A DNA stretch of 64,000 nucleotides. Origin: Litoditis marina. Lineage: Eukaryota > Nematoda > Chromadorea > Rhabditida > Rhabditidae. Below the pieces are notes generated by a model. That model was not told the origin of the DNA. It did not search any database and was given only the letters and a program-made list of their open reading frames with translations. The translations under genes and the position numbers were made by a program. The stretch is taken from assembly GCA_964036275.1 (NCBI GenBank), contig OZ038435.1:22116559-22180558 (forward strand), written 5' to 3'. Below are positions 13,985 to 27,151 of this stretch, piece after piece (position 1 is the stretch's first letter; each line of letters opens with the position of its first letter).

Positions 13985-16643
13985 TATAAGATGGTTCATC
14001 AACACTGGCCTACTACATTAAATCGGTCATGTTAAGACAATTACAATTATGTTCTCCCTGCGTGTACTAAGTCACGTGTCTCGTGGGAAATTGGGAGGAA
14101 CCTCGAGACATCAATTTATTTTCAATGAGTAACATATTACTTCATGAAGGTAACGTATAAGATGGTTCATCAACACTGGCCTACTACATTAAATCGGTCA
14201 TGTTAAGACAATTACAATTATGTTCTCCCTGCGTGTACTAAGTCACGTGTCTCGTGGGAAATTGGGAGGAACCTCGAGACTGGCCTACTACATTAAATCG
14301 GTCATGTTAAGACAATTACAATTATGTTCTCCCTGCGTGTACTAAGTAACGTGTCTCGTGGGAAATTGGGAGGAACCTCGAGACATCAATTTATTTTCAA
14401 TGAGTAACATATTACTTTATGAAGGTAACGTATAAGATGGTTTATCAACACTGGCCTACTACATTAAATCGGTCATGTTAAGACAATTACAATTATGTTC
14501 TCCCTGCGTGTACTAAGTCACGTGTCTCGTGGGAAATTGGGAGGAACCTCGAGACATCAATTCATTTTCAATGAGTAACATACTACTTCAAGAAGGTAAC
14601 GTATAAGATGGTTCATCAACACTGGCCTACTACATTAAATCGGTCATGTTAAGACAATTACAATTATGTTCTCCCTGCGTGTACTAAGTCACGTGTCTCG
14701 TGGAAAATTGGGAGGAACCTCGAGACATCAATTTATTTTCAATGAGTAACATATTACTTTATGAAGGTAACGTATAAGATGGTTTATCAACACTGGCCTA
14801 CTACATTAAATCGGTCATGTTAAGACAATTACAATTATGTTCTCCCTGCGTGTACTAAGTCACGTGTCTCGTGGGAAATTGGGAGGAACCTCGAGACATC
14901 AATTCATTTTCAATGAGTAACATACTACTTCAAGAAGGTAACGTATAAGATGGTTCATCAACACTGGCCTACTACATTAAATCGGTCATGTTAAGACAAT
15001 TACAATTATGTTCTCCCTGCGTGTACTAAGTCACGTGTCTCGTGGGAAATTGAGAGGAACCTCGAGACATCAATTTATTTTCAATGAGTAACATATTACT
15101 TCAAGAAGGTAACGTATAAGATGGTTCATCAACACTGGCCTACTACATTAAATCGGTCATGTTAAGACAATTACAATTATGTTCTCCCTGCGTGTACTAA
15201 GTCACGTGTCTCGTGGGAAATTGGGAGGAACCTCGAGACATCAATTTATTTTCAATGAGTAACATTTTACTTCATGAAGGTAACGTATAAGATTGTTTAT
15301 CAACACTGGCCTACTACATTAAATCGGTCATGTTAAGACAATTACAATTATGTTCTCCCTGCGTGTACTAAGTCACGTGTCTCGTGGGAAATTGGGAGGA
15401 ACCTCGAGACTGGCCTACTACATTAAATCGGTCATGTTAAGACAATTACAATTATGTTCTCCCTGCGTGTACTAAGTAACGTGTCTCGTGGGAAATTGGG
15501 AGGAACCTCGAGACATCAATTTATTTTCAATGAGTAACATATTACTTTATGAAGGTAACGTATAAGATGGTTTATCAACACTGGCCTACTACATTAAATC
15601 GGTCATGTTAAGACAATTACAATTATGTTCTCCCTGCGTGTACTAAGTCACGTGTCTCGTGGGAAATTGGGAGGAACCTCGAGACATCAATTCATTTTCA
15701 ATGAGTAACATACTACTTCAAGAAGGTAACGTATAAGATGGTTTATCAACACTGGCCTACTACATTAAATCGGTCATGTTAAGACAATTACAATTATGTT
15801 CTCCCTGCGTGTACTAAGTCACGTGTCTCGTGGGAAATTGGGAGGAACCTCGAGACATCAATTCATTTTCAATGAGTAACATACTACTTCAAGAAGGTAA
15901 CGTATAAGATGGTTCATCAACACTGGCCTACTACATTAAATCGGTCATGTTAAGACAATTACAATTATGTTCTCCCTGCGTGTACTAAGTCACGTGTCTC
16001 GTGGGAAATTGAGAGGAACCTCGAGACATCAATTTATTTTCAATGAGTAACATATTACTTCAAGAAGGTAACGTATAAGATGGTTCATCAACACTGGCCT
16101 ACTACATTAAATCGGTCATGTTAAGACAATTACAATTATGTTCTCCCTGCGTGTACTAAGTCACGTGTCTCGTGGGAAATTGGGAGGAACCTCGAGACAT
16201 CAATTTATTTTCAATGAGTAACATTTTACTTCATGAAGGTAACGTATAAGATTGTTTATCAACACTGGCCTACTACATTAAATCGGTCATGTTAAGACAA
16301 TTACAATTATGTTCTCCCTGCGTGTACTAAGTCACGTGTCTCGTGGGAAATTGGGAGGAACCTCGAGACATCAATTTATTTTCAATGAGTAACATATTAC
16401 TTCATGAAGGTAACGTATAAGATGGTTTATCAACACTGGCCTACTACATTAAATCGGTCATGTTAAGGCAATTACAATTATGTTCTCCCTGCGTGTACTA
16501 AGTCACGTGTCTCGTGGGAAATTGGGAGGAACCTCGAGACATCAATTTATTTTCAATGAGTAACATATTACTTCAAGAAGGTAACGTATAAGATGGTTCA
16601 TCAACACTGGCCAACTACATTAAATCGGTCATGTTAAGACAAT

Positions 16644-16667
16644 CGCGCGCAGCGCGAAGCGCTGTGC
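16644..16667 (-). repeat. Terminal GC-rich hairpin of element copy 1
   Basis: Stem arms GCGCAGCGC and GCGCTGTGC enclose a GAA triloop, with eight Watson-Crick pairs and one G-T pair. It is identical to the hairpin of copy 2 and to the four isolated hairpins. Hairpins at this position are the 3' end signal of rolling-circle transposons; that role is inferred here. Confidence 0.85.
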
Positions 16668-17221
16668 GAGATTTGTCTTTGGTCCGGCTAATGCGCGCTT
16701 TCATTTTTTTTAGTTCACTCTCAAAAAGGTCCAATTGTGCAAATCAGAACTTTTTATGATTTGCTGATTTTCTATGGCACATTTACAAGCTATGTTCGAA
16801 ATTTGAACGAAATCGGTCAAGTTTGAGCCAAGTTATGACGTTTTCGCTTCACCAAGAGCGCCAACTTCCGTCGTGTGTCAGTGTGTGTGTGTGCACACTC
16901 CTGGGAAATTTTTATGTGTGAACCGATTTGACTGAAAATTTGGGACACGATAGATATCCCACTCAAACCTTGGGGGCGCAAACTTTTTTTCGAAAAATTT
17001 TTTTTTTCATCAAGTTATAGGTCTTTGAAAATGTCTCTGCGTCTCTTCATTTCGTGCACTCTCTCGCCCTCTCTGTCGGGGTAAATCAAATTGCGTTATA
17101 ACTCAGCTCAGTCCTAACCAATTCAAGTAAAATTTGAAGTATGATACCACGACATGAACTGACATCGGTTTAGATGTAAGTCTTCTACTGATGACGTCAT
17201 CGAGGATTCTGGAGCTCGGAT

Positions 17222-17760
17222 GACGTCATTTTTGAAAAATGCAAAGTTGACGTCACATATATTTTCAAATGATGGTAATATCTTAGAAACTGTCAATTAA
17301 CGGTGAAACTCAATCTAAGAGTGACGTATTCTGGGATTCTGGAGACCAGATGACGTCATTTTTGAAAAGTGCAAAGTTGACGTCAAATATATTTTCAAAT
17401 GATGAAAATGTCTTAGAAAGGGTCAATTAACGGTGAAACTCAATCTAAGAGTGGCGTATTCTGGGATTCTGGAGACCAGATGACGTCATTTTTGAAAAGT
17501 GCAAAGTTGACGTTAAATATATTTTCAAATGATGAAAATGTCTTAGAAAGGGTCAATTAACGGTAAAACTCAATCTAAGAGTGACGTATTCTGGGATTCT
17601 GGAGACCAGATGACGTCATTTTTGAAAAGTGCAAAGTTGACGTCACATATATTTTCAAATGCTGAAAATATCTTAAAGTGGTATATTAACGATAAAACTT
17701 CATTCAAACATGACGTATTCTGCGATTCTGAAGGGCAGATGAAGTAAGTTTCTAGAACTG
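17222..17760. repeat. 130-bp tandem repeats with TGACGTCA palindromes
   Basis: Four units start at 17222, 17352, 17482 and 17612, each beginning GACGTCATTTTTGAAAA, followed by a degenerate fifth. Each unit holds two TGACGTCA-type palindromes about 20 bp apart, the cAMP-response-element consensus bound by CREB/ATF bZIP factors. The same repeat occurs in reverse complement in copy 2 (29650-30820) with more units. Confidence 0.9.
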
Positions 17761-17891
17761 CAATGTTGACGTCATATTTTTTTTCCGAATGATCGTAATA
17801 CTTGACAAGTGGTTCATCAAGAAAACAATTTTATCTGCACCGTACAGATCAAACCACATACCTACGGCATGTATACAAAAAGAGAAAAATT

Positions 17892-18416
17892 CATGAAAAA
17901 GTGGGGGCCCAACGAATGTAAGATTTGTCTTCTGCTGTGCGCCGCTTAGACAACTACTCTCAAATGGAACAGCTACTGCTACAAAAATCGAAAAATACTA
18001 ATATACTCAAGTATAACTGTTCATTACAAACATACAAAAGTCGTAAACTATTTTCTCAAACCTGTAAACTAGAATCTACAAATCACAGATGTTAACTCAA
18101 CCTACTCAATTATAGAGTTCCTGGTTTTGTACACAATGGTTGGCATTTTCTGTCATTACTTCAATTCTAGGTGCTATAACGTTTGTCATATTATTCAAAA
18201 GTTGTTCTCTCTTTCGCAGCTGTGACTTGTAGATTCTAGTTTACAGGTTTGAGAAAATATTTTACGACTTTTGTATGTTTGTAATGAACAGTTATACTTG
18301 AGTATATTAGTATTTTTCGATTTTTGTAGCAGTAGCTGTTCCATTTGAGAGTAGTTGTCTAAGCGGCGCACAGCAGAAGACAAATCTTACATTCGTTGGG
18401 CCCCCACTTTTTCATG
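17892..18416. repeat. 525-bp palindrome, element copy 1
   Basis: Two 197-bp arms (17892-18088 and 18220-18416) are inverted copies, differing at only a few bases, around a 131-bp loop. The outer end reads CATGAAAAAGTGGGGG in both directions. Transcription through it would give a long double-stranded RNA stem. Short open frames here are mirror images of each other and are not called. Confidence 0.93.
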
Positions 18417-21400
18417 AATTACAATTATGTTCTCCCTGCGTGTACTAAGTCACGTGTCTCGTGGGAAATTGGGAGGAACCTCGAGACATCAATTTATTTT
18501 CAATGAGTAACATATTACTTCATGAAGGTAACGTATAAGATGGTTTATCAACACTGGCCTACTACATTAAATCGGTCATGTTAAGACAATTACAATTATG
18601 TTCTCCCTGCGTGTACTAAGTCACGTGTCTCGTGGAAAATTGGGAGGAACCTCGAGACATCAATTTATTTTCAATGAGTAACATATTACTCCATGAAGGT
18701 AACGTATAGGATGGTTCATCAACACTGGCCTACTACATTAAATCGGTCATGTTAAGACAATTACAATTATGTTCTCCCTGCGTGTACTAAGTCACGTGTC
18801 TCGTGGGAAATTGGGAGGAACCTCGAGACATCAATTTATTTTCAATGAGTAACATATTACTTCATGAAGGTAACGTATAAGATGGTTTATCAACACTGGC
18901 CTACTACATTAAATCGGTCATGTTAAGACAATTACAATTATGTTCTCCCTGCGTGTACTAAGTCACGTGTCTCGTGGGAAATTGGGAGGAACCTCGAGAC
19001 ATCAATTTATTCTCAATGAGTAACATATTACTCCATGAAGGTAACGTATAAGATGGTTCATCAACACTGGCCTACTACATTAAATCGGTCATGTTAAGAC
19101 AATTACAATTATGTTCTCCCTGCGTGTACTAAGTCACGTGTCTCGTGGGAAATTGGGAGGAACCTCGAGACATCAATTTATTTTCAATGAGTAACATATT
19201 ACTTCATGAAGGTAACGTATAAGATGGTTTATCAACACTGGCCTACTACATTAAATCGGTCATGTTAAGACAATTACAATTATGTTCTCCCTGCGTGTAC
19301 TAAGTCACGTGTCTCGTGGGAAATTGGGAGGAACCTCGAGACATCAATTTATTTTCAATGAGTAACATATTACTTCAAGAAGGTAACGTATAAGATGGTT
19401 CATCAACACTGGCCAACTACATTAAATCGGTCATGTTAAGATAATTACAATTATGTTTTCCCTGCGTGTACTAAGTCACGTTTCTCGTGGGAAATTGGGA
19501 GGAACCTTGAAACATCAATTTATTCTCAATGAGTAACATATTACTTCATGAAAGTAACGTAAAATAAGGTTTATCAACACTGGCCTACTACATTAAATCG
19601 GTCATGTTTAGACAATTACAATTATGTTCTCCCTACGTGTACTGAGTCACGTGTCTCGTGAGAAATTGGGAGGAACCTTAAAACATCAATTTATTCTCAA
19701 TGAGTAACATATTACTTCAGGAAAGTAACGTAAGAGAAGGTTTATCAACACTGGCCTACTACATTAAATTGGTCATGTTAAGACAATTACATTTATGTTC
19801 TCCCTGCGTGTACTAAGTCACGTGTCTTGTGGGAAATCGGGGAAAACCTCGAGACATCAATTTATTCTCAATGAGTAACATATTACTCCATGAAAATAAC
19901 GTAAGAGCTGGTTTATCAACACTGGCCTACTACATTAAATCGGTCGTGTTTAGTCAATAACAATTATGTTCTCCCTGCGTGTACTAAGTCACGTGTCTCG
20001 TGGGAAATTGGGAGGAACCTCGAAACATCAATTTATTCTCAATGAGTAACATATTAGTTCATGAAAATAATGTAAGAGAAGGTTTAACCATACTGGCCTA
20101 CTACATTAAATTGGTCGTGTTTAAACAATTACAATTATGTTCTTCCTGCGTGTACTAAGTCACGTGTCTCGTGTGAAATTGGTAGAAACCTCGAAACATC
20201 AATTTATACTTCATGAAAATAACGTAAGAGAAGGTTTAGCAACACTGGCCCTACTACATTAAATCGGTCATGTTCAGACAATTACAATTGTGTTTTCCCT
20301 GCGTGTACTAAGTCACGTGTCTCGTGGGAAATCGGGAGGAACCTCGAAACATCAATTTATTATCAATGAGTAACATACTACTTCAAGAAGGTAACGTATA
20401 AGATGGTTCATCAACACTGGCCTACTACATTAAATCGGTCATGTTAAGACAATTACAATTATGTTCTCCCTGCGTGTACTAAGTCACGTGTCTCGTGGGA
20501 AATTGGGAGGAACCTCGAGACATCAATTTATTTTCAATGAGTAACATACTACTTCAAGAAGGTAACGTATAAGATGGTTCATCAACACTGGCCTACTACA
20601 TTAAATCGGTCATGTTAAGACAATTACAATTATGTTCTCCCTGCGTGTACTAAGTCACGTGTCTCGTGGAAAATTGGGAGGAACCTCGAGACATCAATTT
20701 ATTTTCAATGAGTAACATATTACTTTATGAAGGTAACGTATAAGATGGTTTATCAACACTGGCCTACTACATTAAATCGGTCATGTTAAGACAATTACAA
20801 TTATGTTCTCCCTGCGTGTACTAAGTCACGTGTCTCGTGGGAAATTGAGAGGAACCTCGAGACATCAATTTATTTTCAATGAGTAACATATTACTTCAAG
20901 AAGGTAACGTATAAGATGGTTCATCAACACTGGCCTACTACATTAAATCGGTCATGTTAAGACAATTACAATTATGTTCTCCCTGCGTGTACTAAGTCAC
21001 GTGTCTCGTGGGAAATTGGGAGGAACCTCGAGACATCAATTTATTTTCAATGAGTAACATTTTACTTCATGAAGGTAACGTATAAGATTGTTTATCAACA
21101 CTGGCCTACTACATTAAATCGGTCATGTTAAGACAATTACAATTATGTTCTCCCTGCTGTACTAAGTCACGTGTCTCGTGGGAAATTGGGAGGAACCTCG
21201 AGACATCAATTTATTTTCAATGAGTAACATATTACTTCATGAAGGTAACGTATAAGATGGTTTATCAACACTGGCCTACTACATTAAATCGGTCATGTTA
21301 AGGCAATTACAATTATGTTCTCCCTGCGTGTACTAAGTCACGTGTCTCGTGGGAAATTGGGAGGAACCTCGAGACCTCAATTTATTTTCAATGAGTAACA

Positions 21401-24400
21401 TATTACTTCAAGAAGGTAACGTATAAGATGGTTCATCAACACTGGCCAACTACATTAAATCGGTCATGTTAAGACAATTACAATTATGTTCTCCCTGCGT
21501 GTACTAAGTCACGTGTCTCGTGGGAAATTGGGAGGAACCTCGAGACATCAATTTATTTTCAATGAGTAACATATTACTTCATGAAGGTAACGTATAAGAT
21601 GGTTTATCAACACTGGCCTACTACATTAAATCGGTCATGTTAAGACAATTACAATTATGTTCTCCCTGCGTGTACTAAGTCACGTGTCTCGTGGAAAATT
21701 GGGAGGAACCTCGAGACATCAATTTATTTTCAATGAGTAACATATTACTCCATGAAGGTAACGTATAGGATGGTTCATCAACACTGGCCTACTACATTAA
21801 ATCGGTCATGTTAAGACAATTACAATTATGTTCTCCCTGCGTGTACTAAGTCACGTGTCTCGTGGGAAATTGGGAGGAACCTCGAGACATCAATTTATTT
21901 TCAATGAGTAACATATTACTTCATGAAGGTAACGTATAAGATGGTTTATCAACACTGGCCTACTACATTAAATCGGTCATGTTAAGACAATTACAATTAT
22001 GTTCTCCCTGCGTGTACTAAGTCACGTGTCTCGTGGGAAATTGGGAGGAACCTCGAGACATCAATTTATTCTCAATGAGTAACATATTACTCCATGAAGG
22101 TAACGTATAAGATGGTTCATCAACACTGGCCTACTACATTAAATCGGTCATGTTAAGACAATTACAATTATGTTCTCCCTGCGTGTACTAAGTCACGTGT
22201 CTCGTGGGAAATTGGGAGGAACCTCGAGACATCAATTTATTTTCAATGAGTAACATATTACTTCATGAAGGTAACGTATAAGATGGTTTATCAACACTGG
22301 CCTACTACATTAAATCGGTCATGTTAAGACAATTACAATTATGTTCTCCCTGCGTGTACTAAGTCACGTGTCTCGTGGGAAATTGGGAGGAACCTCGAGA
22401 CATCAATTTATTTTCAATGAGTAACATATTACTTCAAGAAGGTAACGTATAAGATGGTTCATCAACACTGGCCAACTACATTAAATCGGTCATGTTAAGA
22501 TAATTACAATTATGTTTTCCCTGCGTGTACTAAGTCACGTTTCTCGTGGGAAATTGGGAGGAACCTTGAAACATCAATTTATTCTCAATGAGTAACATAT
22601 TACTTCATGAAAGTAACGTAAGAGAAGGTTTAGCAACACTGGCCCTACTACATTAAATCGGTCAAGTTCAGACAATTACAATTATGTTCTCCCTGCGTGT
22701 ACTAAGTCACGTGTCTCGTGGGAAATTGGGAGGAACCTCGAGACATCAATTTATTTTCAATGAGTAACATACTACTTCAAGAAGGTAACGTATAAGATGG
22801 TTCATCAACACTGGCCTACTACATTAAATCGGTCATGTTAAGACAATTACAATTATGTTCTCCCTGCGTGTACTAAGTCACGTGTCTCGTGGAAAATTGG
22901 GAGGAACCTCGAGACATCAATTTATTTTCAATGAGTAACATATTACTTTATGAAGGTAACGTATAAGATGGTTTATCAACACTGGCCTACTACATTAAAT
23001 CGGTCATGTTAAGACAATTACAATTATGTTCTCCCTGCGTGTACTAAGTCACGTGTCTCGTGGGAAATTGAGAGGAACCTCGAGACATCAATTTATTTTC
23101 AATGAGTAACATATTACTTCAAGAAGGTAACGTATAAGATGGTTCATCAACACTGGCCTACTACATTAAATCGGTCATGTTAAGACAATTACAATTATGT
23201 TCTCCCTGCGTGTACTAAGTCACGTGTCTCGTGGGAAATTGGGAGGAACCTCGAGACATCAATTTATTTTCAATGAGTAACATTTTACTTCATGAAGATA
23301 ACGTATAAGATTGTTTATCAACACTGGCCTACTACATTAAATCGGTCATGTTAAGACAATTACAATTATGTTCTCCCTGCGTGTACTAAGTCACGTGTCT
23401 CGTGGGAAATTGGGAGGAACCTCGAGACATCAATTTATTTTCAATGAGTAACATATTACTTCATGAAGGTAACGTATAAGATGGTTTATCAACACTGGCC
23501 TACTACATTAAATCGGTCATGTTTAGGCAATTACAATTATGTTCTCCCTGCGTGTACTAAGTCACGTGTCTCGTGGGAAATTGGGAGGAACCTCGAGACA
23601 TCAATTTATTTTCAATGAGTAACATATTACTTCAAGAAGGTAACGTATAAGATGGTTCATCAACACTGGCCAACTACATTAAATCGGTCATGTTAAGACA
23701 GTTACAATTATGTTCTCCCTGCGTGTACTAAGTCACGTGTCTCGTGGGAAATTGGGAGGAACCTCGAGACATCAATTTATTTTCAATGAGTAACATATTA
23801 CTTCATGAAGGTAACGTATAAGATGGTTTATCAACACTGGCCTACTACATTAAATCGGTCATGTTAAGACAATTACAATTATGTTCTCCCTGCGTGTACT
23901 AAGTCACGTGTCTCGTGGAAAATTGGGAGGAACCTCGAGACATCAATTTATTTTCAATGAGTAACATATTACTCCATGAAGGTAACGTATAGGATGGTTC
24001 ATCAACACTGGCCTACTACATTAAATCGGTCATGTTAAGACAATTACAATTATGTTCTCCCTGCGTGTACTAAGTCACGTGTCTCGTGGGAAATTGGGAG
24101 GAACCTCGAGACATCAATTTATTTTCAATGAGTAACATATTACTTCAAGAAGGTAACGTATAAGATGGTTCATCAACACTGGCCAACTACATTAAATCGG
24201 TCATGTTAAGATAATTACAATTATGTTTTCCCTGCGTGTACTAAGTCACGTTTCTCGTGGGAAATTGGGAGGAACCTTGAAACATCAATTTATTCTCAAT
24301 GAGTAACATATTACTTCATGAAAGTAACGTAAGAGAAGGTTTAGCAACACTGGCCCTACTACATTAAATCGGTCAAGTTCAGACAATTACAATTATGTTC

Positions 24401-24498
24401 TCCCTGCGTGTACTAAGTCACGTGTCTCGTGGGAAATTGGGAGGAACCTCGAGACATCAATTTATTTTCAATGAGTAACATACTACTTCAAGAAGGTA
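18417..24498 (-). repeat. 171-bp satellite array, orientation B, second part
   Basis: About 35 monomers on the minus strand, mostly subfamily I, with an island of subfamily II units at 19440-20370. Multi-monomer blocks recur: AACGTATAGGATGG near 18705, 21765 and 23985; TTAAGGCAATT near 16463 and 21298; GGTCAAGTTCAGAC near 22661 and 24371. The last pair is about ten monomers apart. The array stops at about 24498, where it abuts truncated reverse-transcriptase sequence. Confidence 0.95.
19440..20370 (-). repeat. Island of subfamily II monomers inside array B
   Basis: About five monomers carry the right-hand subfamily markers (ATTCTCAATGAG, CTCGAAACATC, GTAAGAGAAGG, GTTTAGACAATT) while the flanking units are subfamily I. 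They are also more diverged from each other than the neighbours are and include a deleted monomer near 20205. They probably represent older units bypassed by recent expansion on both sides. Confidence 0.8.
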
Positions 24499-25088
24499 TA
24501 TTTGCTGGGAGAAGCCCGTTCATCAAAACATCGTTGAACATCCTGGTAACATCTTTGACAATGATTGTGCTCGACCATCTGAGTGCTTCTGGCGGAACTT
24601 TGTCAGTGCCAGGTGATGATCCCGCAGTTGTTTGTCGGATCGCGAGAAGAACTTCGCTCTCGAGAAAAAGAGGAAGTGGTTCGGAGGGAGGCGTGATGTT
24701 GACCGTAGTTTGATTGGTAGTTCCATACAGCTTGCCATAAAACTGTTTGACGACATCCGATATTCCAGAAGAGTCATTTTTCAGGAGATCGTCAGCACCT
24801 CTCAAGTGGACAAAGTGATTTCTATTTCCGTTACCATCCTTCATGACACTTTTCAGGCTCATTCCTTTATCGAGGGCTCGCTTCAGGCGAACTTCGCGTC
24901 TCAATCTGACGTCATCTTTACGGCTGCATCGGGCTGCTTTGCTTGCGATTACGAACTGAATTCTTCCAGCAGGAGTTTGATCGGTTTGCAAGGCACGTCT
25001 TCGACCCATCAGGTCCATGGTCTTTTTGGAGATGAAAGGTTCAGGTATTGTACGACACGTGGCAATCTCATAGGATGTTAAAGGGGGG
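24488..25088 (-). pseudogene. RTE-clade retrotransposon, linker and start of reverse transcriptase (truncated)
   Basis: Translation on the minus strand gives a linker with FISKKTMDLMGRRRALQ (typical 'WIS..T..L...RR' region of RTE/CR1-like polyproteins), then a reverse-transcriptase N-terminal signature around SPGTDKVPPEALRW and NGLLPANIPS. The reading stops there because satellite begins at about 24498; the palm motif with the catalytic aspartates and everything downstream are missing. The upstream edge is a good nematode 3' splice site (CCTTTCAG, AG at 25089-25090), so the piece may once have been spliced to the endonuclease part at 27588-28577 or been separated from it by insertion. It encodes no active enzyme. 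Confidence 0.8.
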
Positions 25089-25103
25089 CTGAAAGGAAAA
25101 CGA

Positions 25104-25140
25104 ATTTAGGTGCCCTGACCCATCGACGGGGCACCTAAAT
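25104..25140. repeat. Perfect 12-bp stem hairpin
   Basis: ATTTAGGTGCCC at 25104-25115 pairs with GGGCACCTAAAT at 25129-25140 around a 13-base loop. AATAAA overlaps its right edge at 25138-25143. It lies 14 bases inside the left end of the insert that splits the RTE element, so it may mark a transposon end or a transcript 3' end. Confidence 0.75.
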
Positions 25141-25628
25141 AAAGGACTGTGGCAGAGAAAAAGACAAGCGCGCCTCAATGCTAAAACGTGGCAGCCCGCC
25201 GCTCTTGAATTTTTATGCGTAAATTTTATGTTTGTATTTACTTTGTTTTTGTTGAATGTAATTCATGTTTTTCATAATATTTTTTGATCAATTCGATCTA
25301 GAGGCAGTTATAGATCCTGTCTGAAAACGAAACACAATGAAAATACCTTTTTATCAGGTTTTATTCGATTTCCAGATTTTGCTTGTTCTCGATAAAATAT
25401 TAGTTTTCGTCAAACTCACTTCTGTCTTAGCTTTTGAGTATTGCTAACCACAGTGTATTGATAAGTTTATGTTTATCTACTACCAATCGTATGCTCGAAC
25501 CAGCAAAACGCGAATCCTCCAACCAGCTTGATAATTATGCAATCCGCAACTCGCTTGATAATTATGGGTGGTGATTTTACTCTATTCCTCTTCTCCACTT
25601 ATTTATACGATACTAGGCGTCAGTTTAT

Positions 25629-25769
25629 TCAGTTTGTTTGCAGGTTATCTTTTTCGGTGTCGAGGACGTTGTTCAAGAATATTCAAAATTATCGAACTAC
25701 GCCTACTTCTTGCCTGCTGATATCGGAAAGACCCGGATGAACGGACGATGTTTTATTCTTATCTAGACT
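25629..25769 (+). other. Candidate spliced exon, unidentified gene
   Basis: A TTTGTTTGCAG 3' splice site ending near 25642 is followed by an open frame with coding-like composition (begins VIFFGVEDVVQEY, includes YFLPADIGKTRMNGR) that runs to a TAG near 25758; GTTGGTAAA follows CAG near 25771. The protein is not recognised. Direction is plus, opposite to the surrounding retrotransposon. It could be a fragment of a host gene; confidence is low because no flanking exon can be joined with certainty. Confidence 0.3.
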
Positions 25770-26441
25770 AATCAGGTTGGTAAAACACGTTTTCGCACCA
25801 TTGCTGTGCATGATTTTTCCGTATAACATTCATAAAAATGAAATTGCCCTATTACTTGTTTCAAGGGGGGACCCATTTTTCGACTACAATTATGCATGTC
25901 GAAAACGAGCAATTCTCTCATTTGTTGGTTTACTAGCGGTAACTGGCAGAAGCACAGAAAAGTGTATTGTGCAACATTTCAATGAATACATTATGATTGA
26001 GGAATTGAGGTTACTTTTTGTTTCATCTTTTATCTTTAGCTAATAATGGGCAGGCTTGTCGTCCGAGTTTGCACAAGCTATTTAGGTTTCAGATAGAAAA
26101 AGTGATTAGTTCGTAGAACCCTTTTTTTCAATTTTGCTCAAATACCCAATACCCTGCTATTTGAACTTACGAAGTACGACCACATAACTTTTCTGTTTTG
26201 CCAATTTTGATAACGATTTATTCGATGTCTCCTAATCGTTTTTGGTGGAAAATTGCCTGATTTGAGACGAAAACATGGAAATAATCCAAATTTCTAACAG
26301 GTATACTATCTAAACTCCTTTTTTTATTAGAATGTCCTGAAACCTGAACTAAATGTTGGTATGCATTTCCTTTTTGAAACGGTCCAGCAAAAATACGGTG
26401 TATGTTGCACATTGGAAAGTATCATTAGATTATTTTTCAGG

Positions 26442-26528
26442 TCTCGTATACATTTTGTTCCCTGTTCTACGATCCCCTGTGACTGCGACGTTTCTGGACG
26501 ACTGAAAAATCGAGCTGAAAATAAGAAG
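26442..26528 (+). other. Candidate spliced exon, unidentified gene
   Basis: TATTTTTCAG immediately precedes the segment and GTGAAC follows AAGAAG at its end, a typical nematode exon outline. The open frame reads through a Cys-rich stretch (PCSTIPCDCD) and a basic tail. No family is recognised. It is in the same orientation as the candidates at 25629 and 27152. Confidence 0.3.
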
Positions 26529-27151
26529 GTGAACAGTTATTTCTTCCACATTTTCATTTCACTCTAGTAATCGGATAGTATGTGAAAAAAACGATCCGGT
26601 GAATAGCAAACCGAGGGATATGGAGTAATCACTGCAGGAAAATGAACCTTTCAATACCCGATTTTTGAGTTTATATGTTATAAATTTGGTCGTTCATATC
26701 TAATTTCTAATAACAGTTTTATTTACTACATCAGTATTACCAAAGTAGTCAAAACATCGCAACGCGGATTTTTTTTCTGCTCAAACCAGAGCAATTTGCT
26801 TATTTTCCATGCAAAATAAGAAAATTTTCGCTAAATTTTATCGAAAAACGGGGTTCTCGCCGTTGAATTGTTACACCTTAGTGGCTGCCATCAACTATAT
26901 ATTTGGTCATAGTGTTCTTAGAGTAGATAATGAAGTCACACACAAGTATCTTTTTCTATTTCATGGAAAGGAACCCGTTTTTGAATGTATGAATGCATGA
27001 TTTCACTGGTGTAGAGCCGGTTTTTTTTTCGAACAACTTGACGATATGAATGAGCAGTAATCCTGAGTCTAGAGGGCGGTGTCCGCCATTCCGTATTCAG
27101 TTTTTATTTCTGAAGTATGTTTATACTATGCTAATTTCTCATGTTTCAGAT

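Larger units (their letters stand above)
4838..16643 (-). repeat. 171-bp satellite array, orientation B, first part
   Basis: The same 171-bp monomer as at 1-2850, read on the minus strand, about 69 units. Most units are subfamily I, with mixed or subfamily II-like units near the left edge (GTTTAGACAATT near 5030 and 5200). Recurrent variants (ACAACTTTTTTCCC near 7950, 8805, 10077, 11286 and 12590; shortened monomers that skip from CTCGAGAC to TGGCCTAC near 10560, 11688, 13240, 14280 and 15410) show multi-monomer blocks copied as units. Four monomers carry a foreign 24-bp hairpin, listed separately. Confidence 0.96.
16644..18416 (-). mobile_element. Palindrome-hairpin element, copy 1 (Helentron/HINE-like?)
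   Basis: A 1773-bp element inside array B, read on the minus strand from the palindromic end (18416) to the hairpin end (16644). Seen: a 525-bp palindrome at 17892-18416; a 130-bp tandem-repeat body at about 17222-17760; AT-rich sequence with a (TG)n run near 16885; a subterminal repeat (GAGATTTGTCTT at 16668-16679, matched inverted with one change at 18377-18388) abutting a 24-bp hairpin at 16644-16667. In monomer orientation the flanks are AATTGTAATT before and ATTGTCTTAAC after, so ATT is present at both sides. No coding region longer than fragments of the palindrome is present, so it is nonautonomous. Helentron-type rolling-circle elements have subterminal inverted repeats and a 3' hairpin; assignment to that group is inference. 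Confidence 0.8.

Noticed and set aside
18195..18383. Short frames in the palindromes of copies 1 and 2 (also 28822-29115 and 29216-29482).
   Set aside because: The same peptide appears from both arms by symmetry, and frames shift between copies, so selection for protein is unlikely.
24429..25081. Plus-strand frames across the reverse-transcriptase fragment.
   Set aside because: The minus-strand frame has clear RTE homology; these are its complement, and one begins in satellite.
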